Part shown: piece by piece, positions 29,813 to 41,664 of the stretch
How positions within the stretch are numbered: position 1 is the stretch's first letter
Layout: every line of letters starts with the position of its first letter
Source: Aricia agestis
Taxonomy: Eukaryota; Arthropoda; Insecta; Lepidoptera; Lycaenidae
DNA length: 64,000 bases
Assembly (NCBI RefSeq): GCF_905147365.1
Contig: NC_056418.1
Span: 278,001 to 342,000, forward strand
Direction: 5' to 3'
Program-made: the position numbers and the translations under genes
The notes under the pieces: generated by a model
Seen by the model: only the letters and a program-made list of their open reading frames with translations
Database searches by the model: none
Told to the model about the DNA's origin: nothing

Positions 29813-30209
29813 TCTATACATATAATAAAACTGTAGAAATGACAATTCTGTACATTAAAGATATCCAAAAAATAACAAGCGGGGGCTGTTACTACATCGA
29901 TATAGAAGCCAAAACTGTGGTTAGTTTTTTGTCTGTCTGTCTGTCTGTCTGTATGTTTGTTCCAGCATCACACGAAAACTACTGATTTAGTTTTCGACCG
30001 AAGCAACTCAGGAAAATGTGGGAAAACGGGGGAAATATTAAAAAGGGTTTATCTCACGAACTACTAGAGAAATTTTTATGGCAATATTTGGCACAGATAT
30101 AGAGTAGACCACGTGAAGGGAGTAGGGGCATAAGCAATTTTTTATGGGAAAATGTACGGTTTCCGTAAAATTCCTAATTTACTCGGGCGAAGCCGCGCGG
30201 GACATCTAG
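29813..30209 (+). mobile_element. Helitron-like element, complete ends
   Basis: Starts TCTATACATATAATAAAACTG after A, ends CGGGCGAAGCCGCGCGGGAC then ATCTAG before T; the hairpin before CTAG is clear. Confidence 0.7.
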
Positions 30210-30341
30210 TAAACTATAAAGTATGTTTATATTGCGTTCATTGGATTGACCCTTAATGTGGCACAGATGTGGAAGCCATTTTATTTCCCTACAGTCACTG
30301 TGTCAGATCATTTTAGTGAACCAACAACGGTTTATTGAAGA

Positions 30342-31103
30342 CTAGCTGTTGCCCGCGACTTCGTCCGCGTGGACTTCAGTTTATAGCGCGCGATGTCAAC
30401 AAAATTGGTGTCAAAAGCTTTTATAAAAAAACCCTGGTACCCCTTAAATCAATACAGCTGTGCAGTGTGCAAACAATAAGTACTTCATTTTTGTATGTTA
30501 AACTTTATATATTATGCCAAATTTTAAAGCTTATTTAGCCCCCCAATTACACAACTTTACCCATAAACTATTTATCATTGATAGGTTTAGCCCCAATTTC
30601 ACCAACGTCTGTTAGTGTTAACAGCTTGTTAAAATATCCTGTCTTCTCTTTCATTCATATGAAAAACGAAACAGCTAACGTGATACTAATTCGAGCATTA
30701 ACTTTAACAGTCGTTGGTGAAATTTGGTCTTAAGGTTACGTCACTGCCTGCACAGATAAAGTACTGAGTTATTTAATACCGTAGAATAGATATAACAATC
30801 GATAAAAATCGAGACTTAAATGTAAGATGATACCACCTCTTATAGAAAGACTTTTGAGCAAGCGTCAGCGCGATGTAGAAGACGCACGGCGCCATCTATT
30901 ATGAATTTTTTGAACAAATTTACGACCCTTACAACCCTTTTTTCCAGTAAAAAAGTAGCCTATGTCCTTTCTCAGGCTTTAGACTATCAGTATACAAAAT
31001 TTCATTACAATCGGTTCGGTAGTTTTGGCGTTTGGCGTGAAAGCGAGACTGACAGACAGACAGACAGACAGAGATACTTTCGCATTCATAATATTAGTAC
31101 AGA
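30342..31103 (-). mobile_element. Helitron-like family A copy with nested MITE
   Basis: CTAG at 30342-30345 to TCTGTACTAAT at 31103 (minus strand). Interrupted at 30594-30725 by the MITE described at 8.1 kb. Confidence 0.7.
30594..30725. mobile_element. Short MITE inside a Helitron
   Basis: Ends aatttcaccaacg / cgttggtgaaatt; reverse complement of the copy at 8104-8229. Confidence 0.6.
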
Positions 31104-31105
31104 TT

Positions 31106-31327
31106 ATGTGCACACTGCACAGCTGTTTTTGGGTATTTTGATTAATTAAGGGCCGCGCTACACCGGCGAGGCGAGCACTTTCAGCGCTGCCATTCCGGTG
31201 TAGCGCGGCCCTAAGAGGGGTACCACTTACCAGGGTTTTAAAAAGTTTTTAAATTTGACACACATTTTGTTGACACCGCGCGCTATAAACTAAAGTCCAC
31301 GCGGACGAAGTCGCGGGCAACAGCTAG
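31106..31327 (+). mobile_element. Truncated family A copy with nested 62-bp MITE
   Basis: 3' part only, ending GTCGCGGGCAACAGCTAG before T. Its sequence is split at TAA by the element at 31150-31211; the uninterrupted version is at 60490-60515. Confidence 0.65.
31150..31211. mobile_element. 62-bp PIF/Harbinger-type MITE
   Basis: Perfect 17-bp inverted ends GGGCCGCGCTACACCGG with TAA on each side (31147-31149, 31212-31214). Very small for a mobile unit. Confidence 0.75.
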
Positions 31328-31911
31328 TTATGAATAAAAACAATAATATATAATAAAGTAGGTATGATTAGTTCTGTTATAATAATGAAGTAAAAAATAA
31401 AGCGCCATCTGTTTTCATATATTAGAATTAAAATGTAAAAATATTTTCTGGATGGAATATAGGCCAACACAACACACTCGAACTCCTTAGAAATGCAGTA
31501 GGATTTCTATAAGATAAGATAGATTGATTATTATTATAGCAAGTGATAATATTATTAAACATAATATTCTAACGTATTAAAAACTATAAACAAAAACATA
31601 ATAACTAATAAGTATGATTAGTTCTATGTTACAACGAAGTAAAAAAAAGCGCCATCTGTTGAATCGTATTAGAACTAAAATGTTCATTGCATCGCGTCGA
31701 TATATTTCTGGATTTTTTATAATATTATACATAAAATATATTTAAGATTTTTGAAATATTATTTAATACACATCCAAGACCCAGGAACATTGAAAACTTT
31801 TTGTTCCGCCTGCGGGACTCGAACCCAGGACCCCCGGGATGAGCGCTGGCCACGCGCAATGCGAAGTAATTTTCATCGATATTTTCATGGAAATAAGATA
31901 TTTTCCCACAT

Positions 31912-32001
31912 CAAAATGTAGCCTATGTCCTTTCTCAGACTCTAGAATAACTGTGTACAAAATTTCATTGCAATCGGTTCAGTAGTTTTGGCGTGAAAGC
32001 G

Positions 32002-32044
<43 letters not shown>

Positions 32045-32075
32045 GATACTTTCGCATTTATAATATTAGTATAGA
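31912..32075 (-). repeat. Family A Helitron 5' fragment with (GACA)n
   Basis: The minus strand starts TCTATACTAATATTATAAATG, followed by an expanded gtct/gaca microsatellite (32003-32043). 31328-31760 is AT-rich, with a duplicated phrase (aagcgccatctgtt at 31400 and 31650). Confidence 0.6.
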
Positions 32076-32481
32076 TTAGTATAGATGGCCACATTAGGTG
32101 AAAAGAACTACTTAAAAAAGTGATAAATTCCATAAAGTTTAATCAGAGAAATGAAGGACTTTCTTATTGCATATTTTGGATACATTATTTCCTGCCCTCG
32201 TCTTAAAAATTTTAGCAACCATTGCGTAACTCTCTCTACAGGTACAAGCTACAGCAGTGGTTCATATAAAATATTAGCAGCAACCGATTTTTTTCTTCTT
32301 ACACTTATGACTTACATTATAAAACATAATACTACCTAAACCAAAAGTAAGACATTAGAAAACAACGCGGGCTTTGAGCGCGGCGACCGAAGACTTCGAC
32401 TTCGGCACGGTATTTGTGTGTGTGCGACTAGACGTATGAGAATTATAATAATTTTAATTCGCATATGTTAATAATAATAAT

Positions 32482-32745
32482 CGGCCAAGTGCATTTCTGA
32501 TTGTGTATTTCTGTTGCCGCTATAATAGGCTCGCATACAACAAATGTGATTTTTTACTATTTTTTGCTCGATATCAATAGTTCGGCAACACATAGGCACT
32601 TGAAATATTCACGAAACACTCAGTTGTATTTGCACTTTAATAATGAATAATAAAATTTAAATAAATTTAATCAGAATTGTCAGCCTTTTTTCGCTCTATT
32701 TTGGTAGGTACGGAACCCTTCGTGCGCGAGTCCAACTCGATTCCA
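32482..32745 (+). repeat. Family C repeat, internally deleted
   Basis: Carries the end ggtacggaacccttcgtgcg plus gcgagtcc shared with the copies at 36.6, 38.1, 49.2 and 61.1 kb; the left end is lost. Confidence 0.6.
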
Positions 32746-33130
32746 ATTTTTATACATAGTTAGTATCGTATTCTCTTTTTGAATGTCAAGTCCTAGCCTT
32801 ATTAATCAAAGTGAAGTAGTACCAGTATATATTATGTCTATGAGTAGTACCATAAACCTATATATTATGTCTATGAGTAGTACCGACAATAAGTACCAAC
32901 TACCAAGTAATAACAGCAAATAGTGCACAAATTACTGACCAGCCAACAGCTAGCTCGAGAAATGCATGTCAGTCGTCAGCCTGCGATTGACGTCCAACTT
33001 TCTCCTCTATTTGCTTTGATACGGCTTTGTTCGTATAATCCAATACCGAGTACGGCTACTTGTACTATTATCTATTCTGTTGTACGGCCAACATTATAGA
33101 TACGGGGGAAATTTTCACTTATAATACGTC

Positions 33131-33446
33131 GTCAAGTTTTTCAGGAAAAATCACTCGCGCTTCGCGCTCGTGATTTTTTAACCTGAAAAACTTGACTCCT
33201 TCATTTGTTTGCAACGAACCTATCGGGAAATACCCCATAATTTTAAAGCTCGTGTGGTATTCGGGGGATTATTTTTCCGTCCCAAATGTCGGCCAATAGA
33301 ATTAGAATTTGTTTTTTATATATAGCAACTACCAGAGAAAATTGTCAAAAAATTATCAGTATAATAACATGAAGGTATGTATATGTACCACGTGACGTCG
33401 AATGGTGCAATTCTATTGGTCGATATTTGGGTCGGAAAAATAATCA
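33131..33446. repeat. Two adjacent foldbacks
   Basis: 33131-33196: gtcaagtttttcagg arms around an inner aatcactcgcgc/gcgctcgtgatt stem. 33267-33446: ~38-bp arms (gattatttttccg...ctattgg and complement). Probably MITE-type. Confidence 0.6.
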
Positions 33447-33627
33447 TTAAAATTGACATGTTCTAAGTTTTATTGACACTCGACGAAGTATATAAGATAG
33501 AAAGAATGAAAAACATTTATACGTGCCTCTAGAGTCTAGCCTGCGAATGTGTAATGTATGTTTACTACTTACGCTTAAAATTATATTTTAGATTTTAACA
33601 TACATCTAAGACTCACGAGGAAGTATA

Positions 33628-33967
33628 ATAGCTCCCACACCGGTTTCGGTGACGGTGGCCGGCTTCATTGGAACCAGGCCAGTTACGTAGGAGTAATTTT
33701 ATAGTTCCCAAGTGTGTGCGCAGTACACAAGAGCACTCTCTATTCCTTTACTCTCATAACCCAGTGGAACGGACGACCGATTGGCGAGAGATCTTGTACA
33801 TGATCGACTTTACATGCCCATCCGACGCATGGATCATCTCACTTGTCAGACAATCATCTGCCTGTTGTCCTAACCAAACTTTGAAATAACATGTTCCAAC
33901 ACGGAGATCGAACCCACGACCTCCGAGTCAAGAGCCACGCTCTAAACCACTGGACCACGGAGGCGTC
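33628..33967 (-). mobile_element. tRNA-derived SINE with 14-bp target duplication
   Basis: Same family as 25670-26024. CACGAGGAAGTATA occurs immediately before (33614-33627) and after (33968-33981). The A box is TGGTCCAGTGG and the B box is damaged (GGGTTCGATCTC). Confidence 0.85.
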
Positions 33968-34984
33968 CACGAGGAAGTATATTATAATATTATCATGTAA
34001 CATGTTTCCCCAAAAGATAAACTGTATCCCCATAAACGAATTTTTGTTACTGGCAACATCTAGCTTTACCTATAGAGCTCGTGCCTATTTCATAACATCC
34101 TCTTTATTTGTTTAAGAGTTGGGCAAGCTAGTGTTTTCAGTGAGCTAACACCTACCTGTCTGTAGGCTATACTCGAGGTCACTCACCTCGCGCCTAATTA
34201 CACTTTTCAATTGATTATTGCGCTCGAAACTGATATAATGGTGTTGCTAGGGAAAATATTAAAATGGTGATGTTCGTAGAGGATCATAGGTTAAAGTTTT
34301 TTTGTAACTATGGTAAATGCGAAGAAATAAAGAATCTGATAACTCTACCATGACGACAACTCGATTTGTCGACATAGTACAGTTCTAAAATTCTTTATTT
34401 CTTCGTTTTAACCTTAAAGTTTGTTACTCGTTAATAAAATTTTAACCAATCAACAATTTTAAATAGAAACCCCAGATATGTAGCATAAGACGTACTAACA
34501 TATTATTTCGTATACTTACCTAATAGTACGAGTACATACGTATTGGAAACATAGTGCATATTAGAATCTGCACATTTAGCACTTACCATTTAGGCGTGCT
34601 CACGCTCGTTATTCGTTTCCAACTGTATTTTTTTCTATACACTGTTTAGCAATCTGTGTTTCTATTACGCCTAAATCTACCAACGAAATGTTGCATCGCA
34701 ATGTTTGCATATGAATAATATGCGCGGGAGTGGCGTTAGGCGTGGGTTGCGAAAAAGGCGGCAATACAGTTCACAGTTATATAACCTTGGAGACACGAGA
34801 GCGGTCCTTATGTCCACGGCATAAAGGTCACAAATAACTAAAATTAAATGATAGTATACTGTCCACCGAGGCCGTTGATACTCCTTGATAATTAACAAAT
34901 AAAGGCGTGCCTATTCTTAGGGGCCGTCCACTAGTCATGTGATTTTTTTCAGCGTTCAAATCAAATGAAACACACACAGTTTTG

Positions 34985-35112
34985 TTATACCCTACAAAGT
35001 ACAACTAAGTGATAATACTTTAGGGTGTGTATGTGTTCCTTGTAGAGAGTTCACTGTGAAAGTAGCAGCGCTGAAACACCAATATTTTTTTCACTTTTGT
35101 ATGGGCAAGCGC
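34985..35112 (+). repeat. Single arm of the 6.2-kb foldback MITE
   Basis: Repeats agtgataatactttagggtg and tagcagcgctgaaa of 6190-6290 without the opposite arm. 33982-34980 and 35113-35770 show no gene. Confidence 0.6.
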
Positions 35113-35779
35113 CCCAGCATGCCAGCACGATTCACGAGTTGTTACAGCCTGTAAGCTGTATAGTTATTCCTAAGTATACTTACGTTGTGAAGTAATAAAT
35201 CACATGTGTATCGGTGAATTGGTATTTAATTGCTTTATATTCCATTAAATAAATTATGTAATTCAGTTTAGGAAATAATTACATAGCTGTATTCATTAAT
35301 AATTTAATTGTTTAGAAAATGTACTTGAACCATACAAAAGACTGCAACGCGCTGCATACCCAAAAAAATATTTTGTTGATGATTAATTTCACAGCAGTAA
35401 TTATTTAATTTAAAATTTTATGCGACTTTCTAAAGCCTGCAGACTGCAGTTTAGACTCAAAAAATAAATAAAACAACAGGCACGAATAATAATTGACAAC
35501 AACGAATTAATTTTTTGTAAATTGCTTGAAAACGGAGAAAGCGCCTAAAATTTCTTCACACGGTAGCGATTAAATAACGAATAAGTACATTGTTACCAAA
35601 AGTACATGCTAACATTAAATTATATATAAGTAATAGTCCTTTAGTATAAATAAAAAGTATGGAATTCCTAAAACTTTTGTTTTTGGGGGACCAAATTTTT
35701 AGTACCTTAAAATTAAATGTTACCATCTGTTTGCTCCTATGGTGATAACACCAATGGCACGTTGCAGCAGGTACCATCG

Positions 35780-36300
35780 AAGAAACTTATTCCTAGACAA
35801 GATGGTGGACCTACGTCATTTGATCGGGTTATGTCAATTCAACGTTTGTCGGCTTATTGTCGGCTGGGTTCACGATGTGAACAAGTTACGTAGCTCCTCC
35901 ATGTGCCATATGAATCGACGTATCTGATGGTACGTTTAAAAGTTAAAATCTGCATACCAGTGGTGTAGAATATGTCAGGATGTGCATCGAAGGTGATCAG
36001 CTGAGCGGGACCTTATCAATTGATCTGACCCTCGCATCAATTGTCCATGTTGTTGACCCAAAACGAACAAGGTTAAAGAGATTTTATAACATAATAATTC
36101 GATTATGAAATCAGTGCTGAGTGCTGAGATATTTTCACTAAAATATGGATAAATGCGAAAGTGTGTCTGTCAGTTACCTCTTCACGCCCAAACCGCTGAA
36201 CCGATTTTGCTGATTTTTGGCACGGAGATACTTTGAGTCCTAGGAACATAGGATAGTTTTTATCCTGGAAAAATGTACGGTTCCCACGCGATAAATTAAA
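35780..36300 (+). repeat. Repeat block: MITE remnant and Helitron fragment
   Basis: 35790-35935 shares cctacgtcatttg...ttatgtcaatt with 7585-7730. 36148-36297 is a Helitron module (accgattttgctgattttt ... aaatgtacggttccc). Confidence 0.5.
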
Positions 36301-36445
36301 GAATACAGAACCAAAAAACCAATAACTTCTCCAAATGAGTACTTACGTAATAATGTATGTATGGTACATATTATTATTCACAATAATTAACCTAAATCAA
36401 GACAAAAACGTCAAACTTTTTTGCGCGGTGTGTAGTAGAAACAGT

Positions 36446-36560
36446 AGAGCTCGACAAGGCTTTAAATGAACGTGGCGAAAACAGGAACTAACGCTGCCAT
36501 CATACAAAAACAACATTTTTGACAGTCCTCCTCTACCAGCAGCGCCCCGCTCACGTTCTA
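36446..36560 (+). repeat. Core module shared with the gggttgcacc MITEs
   Basis: agctcgacaaggctttaaat through tttttgacag...ccagcagcgcc also forms the centre of the MITEs at 39.5 and 58.3 kb, here without their ends. Confidence 0.6.
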
Positions 36561-36596
36561 CTTTAGTTATAACCAGTAGGTTATAACTTTTGTTTT

Positions 36597-37011
36597 TAGG
36601 GTTCCGTACCCAAAGGGTAAAAACGAGACTTTATTACTAAGACTTCGTTGTCTGTCCGTCTATCTGTCTCCAGGCTGTATTTCAAGAACCGCTATAGCTA
36701 GAGTTCTGAAATTTTGGCAGATTATGTATATCTGTTGTCGCTATAATAACAAATACTGAAAACAAAATAAAATTTATATTTAAGGAGGGCTCCCATACAA
36801 CAAACGTGATTTTTTGGACTTTTTAATCGATATCAATAATGACAACAGGCAGGCAGTTGAAATTTTCACAGAATATGTGTACTTTAATAATTAATAATAA
36901 AATGAAAATAAAATAAAAATTTAAGAGGGCTACCATACAAAAACAAAACTTTTGGCCTATTTTCGCTATAACCCTACGTGCGCGAGTCGGACTCGCACTT
37001 GGCCGTTTTTT
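36597..37011 (+). repeat. Family C interspersed repeat
   Basis: Starts agggttccgtacccaaaggg, has an imperfect internal duplication (ggggctcccatacaa twice) and ends tcgcacttggccg preceded by the hairpin CGAGTCGGACTCG. Its class is not clear to me. Confidence 0.65.
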
Positions 37012-37888
37012 ATTGATGTTGTACCTCGTAATTCGTATCCATTACAATTTTTTCTGCATTCTGAGTTCTGACTCACTGTTTATTTTATAAGGCTTCTAAG
37101 GTTTCACTAGATAAGTTTTATACTTAAGCAATAAAAAAAGTATGGTAATTTCTATTTTTAAATTACTATCTGATTCTATCCTTACTTAAAAGCTGCAGAA
37201 TGACCACAGTAGAAAAGCGACAAGACAGGAAAGTGGACGTAAAACGACATTGCTTTATAACCACATTTTTTTCGAAGTCGGTTAAAAACTTAATGTAGGT
37301 CGTACAATAATAACTTATTATAATAGGTAATATGATGATTAATGAATAATATAGTTAGTTGCGATGTGAACAAAATTATAAAAGAGTTATGACGTGACTA
37401 AAAATCGCTATCGATAAACAATGGATCATACCATAATTTGTCGTTACATTTCCTAATAATATGATTTTTCAAGGATCTACTTACTTATTTAAATATAAAA
37501 TTATGTAGAGACTAGAGTTGAGACTTCGTGACTAGACCAAGTCTATACCTATTTCTTGACGGCTTTTTGTACTTGATTGAAATCTAGTTAACACTACAGA
37601 CTCTATAGGTATCTTAACTTTATGGTGTAAATAGAACACAGGGTTCATCTTGGGATGAATCACGCCTTGACTATAACCACACTTACATTACAATAATTCC
37701 AATAACAGAAGATCCATTGTTCCTTATCGCTATCACAATAACGATCAATTTCCCGCGTCTTATCGTCAGTAAACAAATGATGTCATCCGACAACGCCCAC
37801 AAATGCGAAAATTTTGTGCAGCGGCTAGAAAAGTGATTATTATAATATAAAAATATATGATGTAATGACCAGCGTTTGCACGTTACAA

Positions 37889-37932
37889 GGCTGTTTGTCT
37901 TATGTGTGTGCCGACACATAAGACAAACAGCC
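37889..37932. repeat. Perfect hairpin, 19-bp arms, 6-nt loop
   Basis: GGCTGTTTGTCTTATGTGT (37889-37907), loop gtgccg, exact complement 37914-37932. No transposon ends are visible. The rest of 37012-38060 is AT-rich. Confidence 0.85.
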
Positions 37933-38067
37933 GAGTATATAAATAAAAGGTTAGCTGTCAAAGAACAATCACGGACATTAGCATTTTATCAGATTTAACT
38001 CTCATTGCCATTGTGAAAGGTGTGCCTGTGATGATTGTCGGTCGTGGCTGTACCACGCTCAATTTTT

Positions 38068-38483
38068 AGGGTTCCGTACCCAAAGGGTAAAAACTGGACC
38101 CTATTACTGAGACTTCGATGTCTGTCCGTCTGTCACCAGGCTATAACTCAAGATCCGCTATAGCTAGAATTTTGAAATTTTCACAGATTGTGTATATCTG
38201 TTGCCGCTATAACAACAATACTAAAAAACCAAACAAAATTAATATTTAAGGGGGGCTCCCATGCAACAAACGTGAGATTTTTGGCCTTTTTGGCAACAGG
38301 TAGGTACTTGAATTTTTCTCAAAGTCCTTATTTATATGTGTACTTAATTATTTTATAATAATATTAAGATAAAATAAAAAATTAAGGGGGGCTCCCATAC
38401 AAAAAACACAATTTTTGGCCTAATTTTGCTCTATAGTGGTACGGAACCCTTCGTGCGCGAGTCCGACTCGCACTTGGCCGATT
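38068..38483 (+). repeat. Family C interspersed repeat
   Basis: Full-length copy from agggttccgtacccaaaggg to cgcacttggccga; diverges by scattered substitutions from the 36.6-kb copy. Confidence 0.65.
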
Positions 38484-38712
38484 ATTATGATAAAAGATGC
38501 AATTTTACTACTTACTATATTGTTATAATGATCAAGGTTAATTGTGGAAACATGTTAATAGTGCATAGAAATTAATTAGCTTTAATTTTAATGTATGTTT
38601 TTCACTGTATGTTTTCCGTGCAAATAAAAATAAAATAAAATATTAGAGTAAAATATCACTAGAATTTATACTAATACATATTATAAAGCGGAAGAGTTTG
38701 TTTGTTTGTTTG

Positions 38713-39287
38713 TGTAAAACCCAGGATAAGGTTTCACGTTACTATGGGGGAGAGCTGTACCCTAGCACTAGGATCCCTAACACCTACCACCCTAATGCCC
38801 TAAGGTCCTAGCCCTAACCATAGGTTTTTGTGATAAATATATTTAATAAGTCCAGGAAACCTGCTACCATGAGACCTAAGGTAGCAGGCGGATAGTTGAA
38901 AGGAATAAAAGGATGGAAATGATTTTCTCACTGTCAATCACCCAGGCTCAGGTGACTTGGCCACAGTGAGAGGTTGTCGGTAGGGATTTGGGAGTCGGTC
39001 GGAACACTTCCAGAGAGTAGCCCTGGACGAGTGTTTAAGGGTAGGAAATGGGAGATGAGTGAGACACAACTAGAAGTTGATATCTGATTTATTGTAACTA
39101 ATTCTTACAATATATACTTCTTCACTTTTACGCACACAAATATTTACAAGTCTCCTAAACACAACACATATAATTATGTACGAATTATGCTATTCATCAC
39201 TTTATTTAGAGTAGGTTGAGTTCAGTAGTTTAAGAATGTGATGAGTGTGCGACAACGCGAGCTAGTTCACATGTTCAATGCTGAACA
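38713..39287 (-). mobile_element. Solo LTR, 575 bp, with 5-bp target duplication
   Basis: Bounded by TGTAAAACCC and TGCTGAACA (TG...CA) and by GTTTG at 38708-38712 and 39288-39292. AATAAA on the minus strand near 39090 suggests minus orientation. A 5-bp duplication fits BEL/Pao or Copia better than the 4-bp gypsy element here. Confidence 0.8.
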
Positions 39288-39352
39288 GTTTGTTTGAACG
39301 CGCTTATTTCAGGAACAGTACTGGTCCGATTTGAAAAAATCTTTCAGTGTTA

Positions 39353-39735
39353 CTGGATTGCACCAACTAACTTTAACTGTAACTTTGACTTTGACTACAG
39401 TGCAAAATGTCAAATCTTTGGGTAAAGTTAAAAATGGACGCCATCAAGACGCCATATTTAACTATAACCATAGAGCTCGACAAGGTTTTAAATGCATGTG
39501 GCGAAAAAAGGAACTAACGCTGTCATTATACAAAAACCGCAAATTTTGACAGTTCTCCTTTACCAGCAGCGCCCCCGCCCACGCGCATGTCATCTGTCAC
39601 CTTGTTGGATCAGCTGTCATCTGTCAATTTCTTCGGGCAAAGTTAAGGGTAAAGTTAAAGTTAAAGTTAAATTTACCTTAACTATAACCATAACTTTAAC
39701 TTTAACTTTACCCACGCCTCTGGTGCAACCCAGTC
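39353..39735. mobile_element. PIF/Harbinger-type MITE, gggttgcacc family
   Basis: Ends ctggattgcaccaactaact and the complement of gactgggttgcacc; TTA at 39350-39352 and 39736-39738. The empty site (cagtgTTAgatag) is present at 43089-43101. Confidence 0.85.
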
Positions 39736-40203
39736 TTAGATAGCCAATTTATTGAGGAAGGCTATAGGATATATTTTATCACGCTAAGACTTATAGGAGC
39801 GAAGAAATAGAGGAAAATGTGGAAAAACGGGGGGAAATTATTGGAAATGGCTTGTTTGAACGCGCTAATCTCAGGAACTACTGGTCCGATTTGAAAAATT
39901 CTTTCAGTGTATTTATCGGGGAAGGATATAGGCTATGTTTTATCACGCTAAGACTAAAAGGAGCGAAGAAATAGAGGAAAATGTGGAAAAAACGGGGGAA
40001 ATTATTTGAAAGGGCTTATCTCACGAACTACTGGAGCAATTTTTCTGTTATTATTTGGCACAGATAAGAAGTAGACCACGTGAAGGATTGTAGGCTATAT
40101 TTTGGGGACTAATTTGTCTGTGAAATATCTTATTTACGCGGGCGAAGCCGCGTGGAACGTCTAGTATGTACAATCAGAGAAGTTGATGTCGAACTCAAAT
40201 CTA

Positions 40204-40567
40204 TCTATAATATAAAAATGAGTCGCTGAATGTGTTGCTAAGCGCAAAACTCGAGAACGGTGGGGCCGATTTCGCTAATTCTTTTTTAAAAATATTCCTT
40301 AAAGTACGAGGATGGTTCTTACGGAGAGAAAAATTAAAAAAAAATTAAATTTCCTGAAAAAGTCTAAAAACAACACTTTTCTATACTCCCATACAAAAGA
40401 TTTGTGATAATACTTAAAAGTCAAATATATAAAAATGGATTTTCAATTATGTTAGTAACGCTAAAACTCGCAAACGGCTGAACGGGTTGGGCTAATTTTA
40501 GTCTTAAAATATTCGTAGAAGTCCAGGGAAGGTTTTAAAGTGACACGAAGTTCACCGGGACAGCTAG
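40204..40567 (+). mobile_element. Helitron-like element, gttcaccggg family
   Basis: Starts TCTATAATATAAAAATGAG, ends agttcaccgggacagCTAG before T. Partial copies at 43734-44043 and 45297-45427 share the end. Confidence 0.65.
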
Positions 40568-40680
40568 TAATAATATAATAAATACTTAACTACAATTAAA
40601 TGAAGATTTTGACATAATTCCCGTGGGCCGTACATTATCTTTATCAGTCAAACTCTCAGTCAAACTCTACATGTCCGTCA

Positions 40681-40793
40681 AGAAAGTTAAGAAATTAAAA
40701 AGTGGCAACATCGTAGTATCATCCCTTTTTTCTTACATCGATTTGAAAGGCATGACACTACGATGTTGCCACTTTTTAATTTCTTCACTTTCT
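40681..40793. repeat. Foldback, 37-bp arms, one mismatch
   Basis: agaaagttaagaaattaaaa...cgtagt and its complement around a 39-nt centre. It lies between Helitron 40204-40567 and a family B copy. Confidence 0.75.
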
Positions 40794-40847
40794 TTACAGA
40801 CTATAAATTGAAGTTTAATTATAACAAGCTATTTGACCGAGCTTTGC

Positions 40848-40977
40848 TCGGTATTCGGTAAAACATGAATAAAATGATATTTTCTGAAAATGATTCCTAG
40901 CTAGATCAATTTATCGCCCCCGAAACCCCCTATATACTAAATTTCATGAAAATCGTTGAAGCCGATTCCGAGATTCC

Positions 40978-40980
<3 letters not shown>
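40848..40980 (-). mobile_element. Repeat family B copy
   Basis: Minus-strand copy with the hairpin gaccgagctttgctcggt at its 3' end; its 5' end abuts the TA microsatellite. Confidence 0.65.
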
Positions 40981-41031
<51 letters not shown>

Positions 41032-41034
41032 ATT

Positions 41035-41110
<76 letters not shown>

Positions 41111-41115
41111 AATTG
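40981..41115. repeat. Long (TA)n microsatellite with palindromic interruption
   Basis: About 24 TA units, then CAATTATTG, about 33 TA units, then CAATAATTG, which is the reverse complement of the interruption. Confidence 0.9.
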
Positions 41116-41664
41116 CTCGTTTAAAGATATAAGATATCTATAGACGCTTACACCACGTCAGTCTGGCCCCGTGCTAAGTACCTGGAGGACTTGTTGTGGA
41201 CTTGTGGATTATTACATAATTCATAATTCATTTATAATGTCTCAGAATGCGAGAGTTCTAAGTGGTAGATGAGTTAGATCAATATAATGACTATTATAGA
41301 TTATTGAAAACATCTTAAAATATGGAAGTCTAGACTCGGCTTAGCAAACTAGACACGTGCAGTACCTAGGTAATTGGATTTGTAGAGGCATGACTTGAAG
41401 ATTGTGACTTAGCGGTACATCGCGCATCACTATTCACTATGCATAGCTGTTTACTAACCCATTTCTATACCCAATCAACCATAGCCATAGGCAAACTTGG
41501 TCAAATTATGAACAATATATTTTAATGTCATTGTTTTGTTTTAAAAAAATAACTTTTTTTTATTTGAGGGGACGTTTTCCGATCCTGAGCAAAATATTGG
41601 ACGTGAGCTCTACAAAACAGCTGGTATTGAGTGTTGCGTCCTTGATTGGCTCGCGCACGGAAGA

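Larger units (their letters stand above)
38665..40164 (+). mobile_element. Helitron-like element containing a solo LTR and a MITE
   Basis: Starts near TTTATACTAATACATATTAT (decayed TCTATACTAAT end), ends with CGCGGGCGAAGCCGCG hairpin, tggaacgt and CTAG before T. It has an internal tandem duplication of the gtttgaacgcgct...ctttcagtg module (39293 and 39848). Confidence 0.7.

Noticed and set aside
40946..41143. Frame of alternating Ile-Tyr
   Set aside because: Translation of the TA microsatellite.
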